Source: CAZEHS01 sp964649745
GTDB lineage: Bacteria > Bacillota > Clostridia > Peptostreptococcales > Acidaminobacteraceae
Assembly: GCA_964649745.1 (NCBI GenBank)
Contig: CAZYQI010000013.1
Location: forward strand, 1 to 64,000
Length of the DNA: 64,000 nt
Direction of reading: 5' to 3'
Under the pieces are notes generated by a model, which had not been told where the DNA came from, did no database searches, and was given only the letters and a program-made list of their open reading frames with translations. The translations under genes and the position numbers were made by a program. Every line of letters begins with the position of its first letter. Position 1 is the first letter of the stretch. Positions 49,773-58,514 of this stretch are shown piece by piece.

Positions 49773-50285
49773 TCACTTTCTGTCATTACCAGAAAAAAAT
49801 TCGATTTGGCTTCCCACTGACTCTGCTTGTTTTCTAAGCCGCAATGTGCCTTCCAGTTGATCTTCCTCGCGGATTCGCTTATCCATATCCTCTTTTAGAA
49901 TACCCATATAGTGAGTGATGGCCTCGTCCAGTTTTCGGCTTTCCAGATTCAGTCGGTGAAGCTCACTGCGGCTCTGATTGATTCGATCCTTAAGATTCAG
50001 GAGCTCCAGCTCCCTGCGATCCATTTCCGAGAGTGAACCTTCCTGCTCACGCTTTAAATCAGCGGCCTCATCCCTCTCTCCTGTTGTATAGGTGAGCTTC
50101 GCCGCCGCCAATCGTTCTTCCTCAAAGGCATGTTTCAGTATTAAAAGCCCCTGATCCGATATATATGTTACACCTTTTTCCTTATGGGTGTGTTCTGACA
50201 GCTCTGTTTTATAAAGAATCAATTTCTCATGGATCCGCACCGTGGCTACATTCAGTATTTCTGCGAGCTTGGCTATCCTATACAC
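49773..50285 (-). CDS. Small HTH plus coiled-coil protein, copy 1
   Basis: 170 aa. N-terminal HTH YRIAKLAEILNVATVRIHEK and a strand pair GVTYISDQGLLILKHAF like those of its downstream paralog, then a long coiled coil (residues 58-150; many Glu, Arg and Leu heptads). The start is GTG with AGGAGG upstream. First gene of the set, 12 nt before copy 2. DNA binding is inferred from the HTH only. Confidence 0.75.
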   Translation of the reverse strand: MYRIAKLAEILNVATVRIHEKLILYKTELSEHTHKEKGVTYISDQGLLILKHAFEEERLAAAKLTYTTGERDEAADLKREQEGSLSEMDRRELELLNLKDRINQSRSELHRLNLESRKLDEAITHYMGILKEDMDKRIREEDQLEGTLRLRKQAESVGSQIEFFSGNDRK

Positions 50286-50895
50286 ATCTCGCCTCCTAAA
50301 AACAGTTAATTTACTGTTAATCCGATACTTGCTGTATATAAGCGCAGTACGATAACAATTGACCCCTTTGCTGACAGGAACATCTTCATGACTAGTATAC
50401 CCTATTCTTTAAAGAATCAAAAGCAATTCATTGATGGCGTTTACAACTTTACAGTAAATCATAAATATGTTTGAATATAAACGTTTCATGGTCATTTTAT
50501 CAGCTCGCGTTTTCCAATCTTGTGTAAGATGCCGGAGCGATTATAACCCATGATGTCCCGCGTGTGTCCCAAACCTCCCCATTCTTATGTCCTCAATTCG
50601 CACGGAAATGAAATAATACCTGTTTTGCAGATTCCGTTCAATCTCATAAATAGAAAGATTCCAACGGGGTTTTACAGCCACTATATTTATACCGCAGAAT
50701 CCTTACCATCCTTTTATCAATTTAATAGTTTACAACATGGCTATATATCTGTTCAAATCACTGGTTTTCATCCTGTAATTAGCTCTACGCTTTTCCCCAC
50801 TGGTTCCGTCAAATGCACCAGTTCGTATCGCTAAAATTCACATTCTTGGCCCGATTTTCGGTTTTGATCCCCAAGTAAGGTTTGACTGTGCCAAA
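50286..50895. other. Intergenic stretch without a supported gene
   Basis: About 600 bp. Reading frames here lack ribosome sites and recognisable domains. The region near 50286-50520 is AT-rich and should contain the promoter of the HTH/coiled-coil set. The right part is occupied by repeats described separately. Confidence 0.5.
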
Positions 50896-50940
50896 ATAAA
50901 ACACCATAGTGGCACATCCGGCGTCTCACTATGGTGCACA
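50891..50940 (-). terminator. Terminator of the AcoR-like gene
   Basis: CACCATAGTG (50902-50911) pairs with CACTATGGTG (50927-50936) around a 15-nt loop; on the minus strand the stem is followed by TTTTATTTT. The right arm is also one of the repeated palindromes described for this region. Confidence 0.65.
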
Positions 50941-51056
50941 TTATACGACTGGAATTCGTTGTTTCACTATGATACATCCAATTTAGGGTGTTACCAATTG
51001 TATCATTTGTGACTGCGCCTCCGAAATCGGGGCTTCCGTCGTCTCATTATGGTACA
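50922..51056. repeat. Three copies of a TGTYTCA-NTA-TGRTACA-like palindrome
   Basis: CGTCTCACTATGGTGCA (50922-50938), TGTTTCACTATGATACA (50960-50976) and CGTCTCATTATGGTACA (51040-51056). The middle copy is nearly a perfect 7-3-7 palindrome, the form expected of a Fis-type HTH dimer site. The first two starts are 38 bp apart and the last two 80 bp. The third lies inside the last codons of the regulator gene. Likely binding sites for the adjacent regulator; target promoter not identified. Confidence 0.55.
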
Positions 51057-52995
51057 CCTTTACCCCATACCGCTCCATTTTTCGGTAAAGTGTGCTTCTT
51101 CCAATACCAAGAAGCTTAGCGGTCTGAGAAAGATTTTCACCTGAAATCTCAATCGCTTTCACTATTGCTTCATGCTCTAATCGTTCCAAATTCAATGATT
51201 CTTCTTCTTTTACCGGCGCAAACAGTTCCCCTTCGATGCTTATGACATGATGGTCCTCGAGGACCGTCTCTCCATGGTTCCTGTAAAGTATCAGCTGAAT
51301 CACACGCTGAAGCTCCCTCACATTCCCCGGCCAGTCATATCGGATCAAACGGTCATAAAACGAGGGTCTTCTCCTCAGTGATGCAGGGTCCTTGGGATAA
51401 AGGATTTCCTTCATCAGATAGTCCACCAACAGCTGTAAGTCTTCCTTGCGATGCCTTAAAGGAACGGTTTCAACCCTGTTGAACAGCAGGCGATTCAAGA
51501 GTTCCTGACGAAAAAGCCCCCGCTGGACTGAATAAAGAAGATCCCCTCTACTGCTGGCCAGCAAGCGCACTTTTGTATTTCTCATTTGCTCGGACCCTGT
51601 TTTTTTGAATTCACCCGTATCAATGTATTTCAAGAGCTTACCCTGCATTTGAAGCGGAAGCTCTCCAATGTTGTCCAGATGAAGTGTCCCCCCTTCAGCC
51701 AGTTCAAGAATACCCATACGTCCGGCCTCAGAGCTGCTTTCATCTGTGCTTACATGTCCGAAAATCTCCGCTTCCAAGGCACGTCGGGGAACAGATGCGC
51801 AGTCCAGATAGTAGTAAGGCCCTTCTCTACGGCCGCTTTCCGTATGGATCACCTGAGCCAGCATCTTTTTACCTGTTCCGGTTTCACCTGTGATCAGACA
51901 GGGGAAATCAGACTGTGCAGCCAATCTTACCTGTCTCCGTATTTCAAGTATTGCATCCGATCGGCCCACGATATCACTCATCTGGAAAACGGGTTTCATA
52001 CCAACCCATTGATTTACCTGTTTTCTGAATCTATTCAAGCCGGACAGCTTCACCATGCCCATCTTTACACCGCCGGTTTCGTTGAACGAAACACACTCCA
52101 ATACAGCAGGTTCAAGTCCTTCCTGCCCGTCATAATATCCTTCCAAAATCCGTTCTTTGCACTTTCCATTAAGCAATGCTTCCAGCTGTATCGGCTGATC
52201 CATCCGGATCAACTCTCGGATATTGAATTTTGAAAGCTCCAGTATCTTATGAGCATAAAGCTGTTCTGCTGCCTTGTTCCCATGCAGCACCTGCCCGTAT
52301 CTGTCAAAACAGATCACCGCTTCCGGTAGGGCGTCCAGCGCTGCTGCGTAATGATCTTTAAGCTGTACCACCGCCTGATGGGAATTATGTATCTGCATGG
52401 AGCCTGTTATCAGCGACGCCAGGTGTTCCAACCGTTCAATAACCTCTGAGCAATCACGGTCAATCGGTATGACGGCGGTAATAAGAGCCAGAAGGACGTT
52501 GTTTTGACCGATTACAGGAATACCGATTGATTGGATGCTCTGAAGGCCTTCAATGAAATGTTCCGCCCCGATTACAGCATACGAGGCTCGCTGCTGAACG
52601 GCTAAAGCGGCACCATTGGTACCCAGGCGCTCCTCCATCACAGAAATCCCCTGCCGATAGGCAAAGCTGTCGTACTTCTGTATCCAGTCCACCAGAACAA
52701 GTCCTCGACCATCCGCCAATGCCAGATTGACATTCTCGTAGCCGCTGACTGCCATGAAATTTTCAAAATATGCTGCGGAAGCCTGAATCAAGGCTTGGGC
52801 ATTGTTTCTTGCCAAATGATACTCTTCCGGAGACACCGGGATATCCTTGATTTTCGTCGGAGTCAGACCCAAGACCTGACAACGGGCCCATGAAAGAGCG
52901 ATCTCAGGCCTTAAGACTTCACGCCGAAGCATCCCCTTCGTTGTGAACAGACGCCACGCCTCTTTTATTTTACTGTCCTCGTACATATTGAACAT
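50983..52995 (-). CDS. AcoR-like bEBP-type regulator lacking the sigma-54 contact loop
   Basis: 670 aa. Layout: N-terminal AcoR/GAF-like sensor region (residues 1-210), PAS-like segment (220-320), AAA+ domain (about 345-580) and a C-terminal Fis-type HTH (LSQTAKLLGIGRSTLYRKMERYG). Walker A is GETGTGKK and the Arg-finger region is LFRQELLNRLLFNRVE. GAFTGA, expected after EIFGH, is replaced by VSTDESSS, and the Walker B is TLHLDNIGE, with Asn for the catalytic Glu. It therefore probably cannot remodel sigma-54 and may act as a sigma-54-independent regulator. GGAGG lies 9 nt before the ATG. Confidence 0.85.
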   Translation of the reverse strand: MFNMYEDSKIKEAWRLFTTKGMLRREVLRPEIALSWARCQVLGLTPTKIKDIPVSPEEYHLARNNAQALIQASAAYFENFMAVSGYENVNLALADGRGLVLVDWIQKYDSFAYRQGISVMEERLGTNGAALAVQQRASYAVIGAEHFIEGLQSIQSIGIPVIGQNNVLLALITAVIPIDRDCSEVIERLEHLASLITGSMQIHNSHQAVVQLKDHYAAALDALPEAVICFDRYGQVLHGNKAAEQLYAHKILELSKFNIRELIRMDQPIQLEALLNGKCKERILEGYYDGQEGLEPAVLECVSFNETGGVKMGMVKLSGLNRFRKQVNQWVGMKPVFQMSDIVGRSDAILEIRRQVRLAAQSDFPCLITGETGTGKKMLAQVIHTESGRREGPYYYLDCASVPRRALEAEIFGHVSTDESSSEAGRMGILELAEGGTLHLDNIGELPLQMQGKLLKYIDTGEFKKTGSEQMRNTKVRLLASSRGDLLYSVQRGLFRQELLNRLLFNRVETVPLRHRKEDLQLLVDYLMKEILYPKDPASLRRRPSFYDRLIRYDWPGNVRELQRVIQLILYRNHGETVLEDHHVISIEGELFAPVKEEESLNLERLEHEAIVKAIEISGENLSQTAKLLGIGRSTLYRKMERYGVKVYHNETTEAPISEAQSQMIQLVTP

Positions 52996-53273
52996 TACCA
53001 ACTACCTCCGACCGCATCGCATACGTGGACATTGCATTCGTATTTTTCGAACCGTTTTCTGAGGGTTTACTATCTTTTGGGCATATTTTCAAATACCGTC
53101 ATTCCGTCTTATCGAAGGATCCTCTTATGGCGCCTTTCAGCGTTGCCTCAGAGAAGCCATCCTTGTATTTGCCTCAAATTTGACCTCTGTGCGACTTTTG
53201 TGTGTTTATGATCGAATGTATCAAGTGTCCTGTTTTCGTAAGACCAAAGGGGAAATGAAAGGGTGATGCAATG

Positions 53274-54155
53274 TTATATTTTGGTAACTATATCAATTTT
53301 GCTATCGCTCGCGTTAACGATCAAATGATTCCCCTCGGTGAGCTCGCCATCCAGATTAATGGGGGTGTTTTTCAGAGCACTGATTTTGATATTTCGACCG
53401 TGAAATATTTCGATTTCCGGCTCTCCAATATGACTGCCAGTATAAAGCTTGGGAAGTAGTTGGATCAGCCGCAGCCGGCTCATTTTGTTGGCAAGTACTA
53501 CATCGTAAACACCATCTGTCGGATTTGCCATAGGCGCGATTTTCATACCTCCACCATAATAGCACCCGTTGGCAACAGCGACCAATTCAATTGTTCGCTC
53601 ATATTCGATACCATCGATACATAATGAAATAACCAACGGCTTGTAGTTCACTATCTCAATAAGACTGGACAGAAAGTATACCGCAGGGCCTCTTGCCCAT
53701 TTTCTGATCTGACCCGTTCTCTTTACTATTGAAGCATCGATGCCTATGCTGGCCACATTAAGAAAATATGATCCGGAACTCCTTCCAATGTCTACAGGCC
53801 TTTTTATGTTCCATCCCAGCACATTAAAAAGAGCGGCTTCCACCTGCATAGGCAATCCCTGTGTTCTGGCAAAATCATTCCCGGTTCCACAAGGAATAAT
53901 CCCTATGGGTATGGCAACGCCTTCCAACGCGTTCACAACTGCTAAAAGTGTTCCGTCTCCACCAACTATAATTATCTCTGTTGCATTTTTTGCTATCGCA
54001 GTTTTCACTGCTGACGCAATATCTCCATGATCCTTTGTAACATATATCTCGTGCCAAATTCCGTTTTGTGTCCATAAATCATCAATTGTGCCGCGAATTT
54101 TCATTCCTTGCTTGCTACCTGACGCGGGATTCAATACAAAAAAAGATCTGCGCAT
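53274..54155 (-). CDS. Diacylglycerol kinase-family lipid kinase (YegS/DgkB type)
   Basis: 293 aa. The catalytic glycine loop IIVGGDGTLLAVVNAL near residue 60, IPCGTGNDFARTQG, and the late NLDGE motif define the DAGK_cat family. Converts diacylglycerol or a similar lipid to its phosphate at the membrane. The N-terminal FFVLNPASGSKQG is typical. GAGG precedes the ATG. Lies just left of the parS/parB locus. Confidence 0.9.
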   Translation of the reverse strand: MRRSFFVLNPASGSKQGMKIRGTIDDLWTQNGIWHEIYVTKDHGDIASAVKTAIAKNATEIIIVGGDGTLLAVVNALEGVAIPIGIIPCGTGNDFARTQGLPMQVEAALFNVLGWNIKRPVDIGRSSGSYFLNVASIGIDASIVKRTGQIRKWARGPAVYFLSSLIEIVNYKPLVISLCIDGIEYERTIELVAVANGCYYGGGMKIAPMANPTDGVYDVVLANKMSRLRLIQLLPKLYTGSHIGEPEIEIFHGRNIKISALKNTPINLDGELTEGNHLIVNASDSKIDIVTKI

Positions 54156-54167
54156 AGAGCCTCTTTA

Positions 54168-54183
54168 TGTTTCACGTGAAACA
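54168..54183. promoter_or_regulatory. parS site 1
   Basis: TGTTTCACGTGAAACA, a perfect 16-bp palindrome identical to the consensus ParB nucleation site, between the lipid kinase gene and parB. Confidence 0.97.
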
Positions 54184-54194
54184 ATCATATGTCG

Positions 54195-55052
54195 TTAGTC
54201 GTTGCAAAGCATGCAGATAATCCTTTCCAGATCATCTTCATTGAAGAATTCAATCTCTATTTTGCCCTTCTTCTTGCCGCTTTTAATTCGTATCGGCGAA
54301 GAAAATCTATCATTCAGTCGCTTCTCGATATCCCCATAATCAGCAATATGCTTGCTGGCAGGGCTTGCTTTGCCTTTGCTTCCGTTCAAAGACGCGACAA
54401 TTTTTTCAATATCACGTACACTGAGCTCCTCACGGATGATCCGCTCCGTCAGTTTCCTCTGAAGCACAGGATCATGCACCGTTGCCAATGCACGGCCATG
54501 CCCCCCCGAAATTTCATCTTTGGCAATCTGATGCTTAATATCTTCCGGAAGCGCAAGCAAACGAATGATGTTCGCGATATGTGATCTGCTCTTACCGACC
54601 ACCTTAGAAACCTTGTCCTGAGTGTACCCGTATTCTTCTATCAGTGAATTATAGGCCAACGCCTCTTCAATTTGGTTCAAATCTTCCCGCTGAAGGTTTT
54701 CGATCAACGATATCTGAACTAATTGATCATTTTCAAGATCCTTAACCACTGCCGGTATTTCCTTTAGTCCCGCCATACGGGAAGCACGCCATCTTCGCTC
54801 TCCGGCAACGATTTCATAACCGTTATCAATGGTCTTGAGGATAATAGGCTGCAGAACCCCATGCTCCTTTATCGACTCAGATAATATTTGAATCCGCTCT
54901 TCATCAAAATACTTTCTCGGCTGATCTCGATTGGGTTTGATCAGGTTGATGTTAACCTTCCGTACACCGGATGTTTCACGTGAAACAACCTGCTCACTAT
55001 GGGTAATCAGTGCCCCAAGACCCTTTCCAAGTCCTCGTTGCTGTTTATTCAT
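54195..55052 (-). CDS. parB: Chromosome partitioning protein ParB (Spo0J)
   Basis: 285 aa. CTPase/ParB box with GERRWRASRMAG and the ENLQREDLNQIEEA segment, HTH TQDKVSKVVGKSRSHIANIIRLL, and a C-terminal dimer domain. Binds parS, spreads as a CTP clamp and loads SMC at the origin. GGAGG precedes the ATG. The gene contains a parS site in its own 5-prime part and lies 3 nt after parA. Confidence 0.97.
   Translation of the reverse strand: MNKQQRGLGKGLGALITHSEQVVSRETSGVRKVNINLIKPNRDQPRKYFDEERIQILSESIKEHGVLQPIILKTIDNGYEIVAGERRWRASRMAGLKEIPAVVKDLENDQLVQISLIENLQREDLNQIEEALAYNSLIEEYGYTQDKVSKVVGKSRSHIANIIRLLALPEDIKHQIAKDEISGGHGRALATVHDPVLQRKLTERIIREELSVRDIEKIVASLNGSKGKASPASKHIADYGDIEKRLNDRFSSPIRIKSGKKKGKIEIEFFNEDDLERIICMLCND
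54972..54987. promoter_or_regulatory. parS site 2, inside parB
   Basis: A second perfect TGTTTCACGTGAAACA, within the parB coding sequence (encoding VVSRETS), as in Bacillus subtilis spo0J. Confidence 0.97.
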
Positions 55053-55055
55053 GCT

Positions 55056-55817
55056 CTATTCCTCCAATTTGAGAAACTCATGTGCCAATGCCATGTAGGA
55101 CATTGCGCCTTTTGAGCGTGGGTCGTAAGTGATGATGGGCATACCGAAACTTGGAGCTTCCGCTAATCGTACGCTTCTTGGTATAACGGAGTGATACACC
55201 TGATCTCCAAAGTACTTTTTAACCTCATCTTGTACCTGGATAGACAGGTTCGTACGACCGTCATACATCGTCAAAAGCACACCTTGGATCTCAAGTTCCG
55301 TATTTATGGACTGTTTGACCAGTTGATACGTGCTCATCAGTTGGCTTACCCCCTCCAATGCATAGTATTCGCATTGAATCGGAATCAGCACGCTGTCGGC
55401 AGCCACTAGAGCATTGATCGTAAGCATCCCAAGGGATGGCGGACAGTCAATGAGGATATAATCGTAGGAATCTCTAAGGTCATTGACAATTTCCTTGAGC
55501 CGTTGCTCACGCCCTTCAAGCTCAATCATTTCGATCTCTGCACCTGCCAGCTGCATATCTGAAGGAATGATATCCAATCCTTCAATAGAAGTAGGCACCA
55601 CAGAGTCTCCAGGGGAGCGTATGCCCAGCAGGGCCTCATAAATATTTCTTTCCCCGCCCTTTTCAACACCCAAACCGCTGGTGGTATTCCCCTGCGGATC
55701 ATTATCTACAACCAATACCCGTTTTCCGAGCAAGGCAAGACAGGCACTAAGATTCACATTTGTCGTTGTCTTTCCGACTCCACCCTTTTGATTGAAGATT
55801 GTTATTACTTTTCCCAT
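55056..55817 (-). CDS. parA: Chromosome partitioning ATPase ParA (Soj)
   Basis: 253 aa. Deviant Walker A FNQKGGVGKTTTNVNLSA at residues 8-25, Walker A-prime VVDNDPQGNTTSGLG and Walker B DYILIDCPPSLGML. A DNA-bound sandwich dimer that positions the origin and modulates DnaA. GGGGTG precedes the ATG. Operon with parB. Confidence 0.97.
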   Translation of the reverse strand: MGKVITIFNQKGGVGKTTTNVNLSACLALLGKRVLVVDNDPQGNTTSGLGVEKGGERNIYEALLGIRSPGDSVVPTSIEGLDIIPSDMQLAGAEIEMIELEGREQRLKEIVNDLRDSYDYILIDCPPSLGMLTINALVAADSVLIPIQCEYYALEGVSQLMSTYQLVKQSINTELEIQGVLLTMYDGRTNLSIQVQDEVKKYFGDQVYHSVIPRSVRLAEAPSFGMPIITYDPRSKGAMSYMALAHEFLKLEE

Positions 55818-55915
55818 GAATTCACCCCTTCAGTATACTAGTTTCATCTTACATGAAAAAAGAAAAAGCTGCACACTTTTTCTTTTTGTTTTTACATATT
55901 ATGTTATTTACAGGC

Positions 55916-56623
55916 CTAAAGTGGGTTCTTTTCAATTTTAGCAAATGCCCGTGGATACGTTTCCGGTGTAGCTTGTGTCTTGCGTACGATAATCAGGGTT
56001 CTCTGAAAGTCTGTATCCGGAATTGCAACCGGAAGGATGTCTTCTACCTTTCCCCCCAGCTTCTTAAGCGCTTCCTTTGATGCGGCAATCTCCGCTTCAT
56101 AGTCTGCACCCTTCTGGCTGATGAAAACACCACCAATCTTGACATAGGGCAGACAATACTCACATAGCACGTTAAGCTTTGCCACCGCTCTGGCAAACGC
56201 ATAGTCATAACTTTCACGGTAGTTAGTTTTACGGGCGAACTCCTCCGCTCTTCCGTGAACGGCAGTTACTCCTTTAAGTCCTAATCGGGTGATCACTTCG
56301 TTGAGGAACGTGATCCGCTTGTTCAGAGAATCCAATAGAGTGACTTCAATCCCAGGCTTTGCAATCTTAATGGGTATACCTGGAAAACCAGCTCCGGTCC
56401 CTATATCAATCAGTCTTCCGGGATCCATGCTCAAAGGAATAATACAGGTCAAGGAATCAAGGAAATGCTTATTCTGGATATCCACCGGATCTGTTATTGC
56501 CGTAAGGTTCATTCGCCCGTTCCATTCCAGCAGTAGCTCCTGATAGACACGGAACTGCTCTTCCATGAGGCCGTCTATTTCTATTCCCATCTTATGCGCC
56601 TGTATGCGCAGGATATCAGGCAT
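55916..56623 (-). CDS. rsmG: 16S rRNA (guanine527-N7)-methyltransferase
   Basis: 235 aa. SAM loop LIDIGTGAGFPGIPIKI, EWNGRMNLTAITDP at the N terminus, and FARAVAKLNVLCEYCLP as in the family. Starts 8 nt inside the mnmG end, so it is translationally coupled. AGGTG precedes the ATG. Confidence 0.96.
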   Translation of the reverse strand: MPDILRIQAHKMGIEIDGLMEEQFRVYQELLLEWNGRMNLTAITDPVDIQNKHFLDSLTCIIPLSMDPGRLIDIGTGAGFPGIPIKIAKPGIEVTLLDSLNKRITFLNEVITRLGLKGVTAVHGRAEEFARKTNYRESYDYAFARAVAKLNVLCEYCLPYVKIGGVFISQKGADYEAEIAASKEALKKLGGKVEDILPVAIPDTDFQRTLIIVRKTQATPETYPRAFAKIEKNPL

Positions 56624-58505
56624 CTCTTTTCACCTTCCTTCTTGATTGCTCCAGTGCCACCATGAGGACGGATATGTCCGCTGGGGATACACCGGATATC
56701 CGGGATGCCTGACCAACAGATTCAGGCCTGATTTTCATCAGCTTTTGCCGGGCCTCTGTCCGCAGATTCATTATGGATTCATAATCCGTATCCATCGGTA
56801 TTTTCATTCGCTCAAGTCCTTCAAAACGCTCAACCTCAGCCAACTGCTTCTTAATGTATCCGGCATACTTGATCTCGGTTTCAACCAAGAGCTTTATTTC
56901 CCGGTGAATAACCGGCCTCTCTTCGTCAACGGGCTCCAGAAGAGAATAGTTCAGTTCGGGACGCTTAAGCAGCTCCTCCAGGGACATGGATTCCCTTACC
57001 GGGTTGCTTCCCAAGGATTCTAGAATTCCATTGATTAACGGCGCTTTGATCTTTGTGTTTCTAAGGCGCTCTTTTTCTATCTCAACCGCAGTGCATTTCT
57101 CTCTAAATCGAACATAGCGCTCGTCTGTAACCAGACCTATCTCCCGGCCCTTCTCTGTAAGCCGCAGATCGGCATTGTCCTGTCTCAAAAGCAGCCTGTA
57201 TTCGCATCGGGATGTCATGATTCGGTACGGTTCATTGGTCCCCTTTGTTACCAGGTCGTCAATAAGCACCCCCATATACCCGTCACTTCGTGACAATGTA
57301 AACGGTGCCATTCCCTGGATCTTCCGCGCTGCATTGATTCCTGCAATTAAGCCCTGTGAGGCCGCTTCTTCATATCCCGAGGTGCCGTTGAACTGGCCGG
57401 CACAGAAAAGGCCCTGGATTGATTTGAGTTCCATGCCGTGGGTCAACAGCAGCGGATCGACACTGTCATATTCAATGGCATATGCCGGCCGCATGATTTC
57501 TACATTCTCAAGGCCCCTTATGGTGCTCATGAATCCCAGCTGCACATCCTCCGGAAGGCTGGTGGACATCCCCTGAACATATACCTCATTGGTCTCCAGC
57601 CCCTCCGGCTCAAGGAAAAGCTGATGACGTTCCTTATCTGCAAACCGGTTTATCTTGTCTTCAATGGAGGGGCAATATCTCGGCCCCGTTCCTTCTATCT
57701 GTCCGCTGTACATGGCGGATTTGTGGATATTCTGGCGTATAAGCGTATGGGTCTCTTCATTGGTATAGGTAAGCCAGCAGGAAACCTGCCTGATATCAAG
57801 GGAATCGTTCATAAAGGAGAACGGAATCACCTCCGGATCCCCTGGCTGCTCAATTAACAGGTCATAGTTCATGCTGCGTGCATTGATTCTCGCCGGGGTT
57901 CCCGTCTTGAAACGCCTCATGTCCAGTCCCAAGGACTTGAGGTCCTGGGTCAGTTCCATACTGGGAGCCAGCCCGTTGGGCCCGGATGTGAAGCTGTTGT
58001 GGCCGATGAATACCTTTCCTCCGAGATAGGTGCCGGCAGCGATAACGACACACTTCGCCTGATAATTTCCCCCGGTGCGGGTCAGTACACCGGATATCCT
58101 GCCGTCTTCAACAGTGATCTTTACAACCTCTGCCTGCCTGATCCACAGGTTCTCCGTGTTTTCTATCGTCCGCTTCATCTCTGTGTGGTAGCGGTGCTTG
58201 TCCGCCTGAGCTCGCAGGGAATGAACGGCCGGTCCTTTTGCGGTATTGAGCATTTTACACTGGATCATTGCCTTGTCAATGTTGATTCCCATCTCGCCGC
58301 CCAAGGCGTCTATCTCTTTAACCAGATGACCCTTCCCGGTTCCCCCTATGGAAGGATTGCAAGGCATCATGGCGATGGAATCGATGTTGATTGTGAACAT
58401 CAGGGTCCGCATGCCCATCCTGGCTGCCGCCAATCCCGCTTCACATCCTGCATGACCGGCTCCTATGACGATGACATCAAAAGTTCCCGCTTGATAGGTT
58501 TCCAT
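56616..58505 (-). CDS. mnmG: tRNA uridine 5-carboxymethylaminomethyl enzyme MnmG (GidA)
   Basis: 629 aa. FAD-binding GAGHAGCEAGLAAARMG at the N terminus, the active-site Cys region GPRYCPSIEDKINRF, PEGLETNEVYVQGMSTSLP, and the C-terminal helical domain. With MnmE it modifies the wobble uridine of several tRNAs. Two adjacent ATGs exist; the second is better spaced from AAGGAG. Between mnmE (9 nt) and rsmG (overlap). Confidence 0.97.
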   Translation of the reverse strand: METYQAGTFDVIVIGAGHAGCEAGLAAARMGMRTLMFTINIDSIAMMPCNPSIGGTGKGHLVKEIDALGGEMGINIDKAMIQCKMLNTAKGPAVHSLRAQADKHRYHTEMKRTIENTENLWIRQAEVVKITVEDGRISGVLTRTGGNYQAKCVVIAAGTYLGGKVFIGHNSFTSGPNGLAPSMELTQDLKSLGLDMRRFKTGTPARINARSMNYDLLIEQPGDPEVIPFSFMNDSLDIRQVSCWLTYTNEETHTLIRQNIHKSAMYSGQIEGTGPRYCPSIEDKINRFADKERHQLFLEPEGLETNEVYVQGMSTSLPEDVQLGFMSTIRGLENVEIMRPAYAIEYDSVDPLLLTHGMELKSIQGLFCAGQFNGTSGYEEAASQGLIAGINAARKIQGMAPFTLSRSDGYMGVLIDDLVTKGTNEPYRIMTSRCEYRLLLRQDNADLRLTEKGREIGLVTDERYVRFREKCTAVEIEKERLRNTKIKAPLINGILESLGSNPVRESMSLEELLKRPELNYSLLEPVDEERPVIHREIKLLVETEIKYAGYIKKQLAEVERFEGLERMKIPMDTDYESIMNLRTEARQKLMKIRPESVGQASRISGVSPADISVLMVALEQSRRKVKRDA

Positions 58506-58514
58506 CATATCTCC

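Noticed and set aside
50550..50834. 94-codon frame on the + strand in the intergenic gap
   Set aside because: No ribosome site, no recognisable domain, and it runs against the direction of all neighbours. Treated as chance.
50878..50895. Possible sigma-54 -24/-12 promoter (TGGCACAGTCAAACC on the minus strand)
   Set aside because: The -24 TGGCAC is good but the -12 element has CC where GC is required, and the adjacent regulator appears unable to act on sigma-54.
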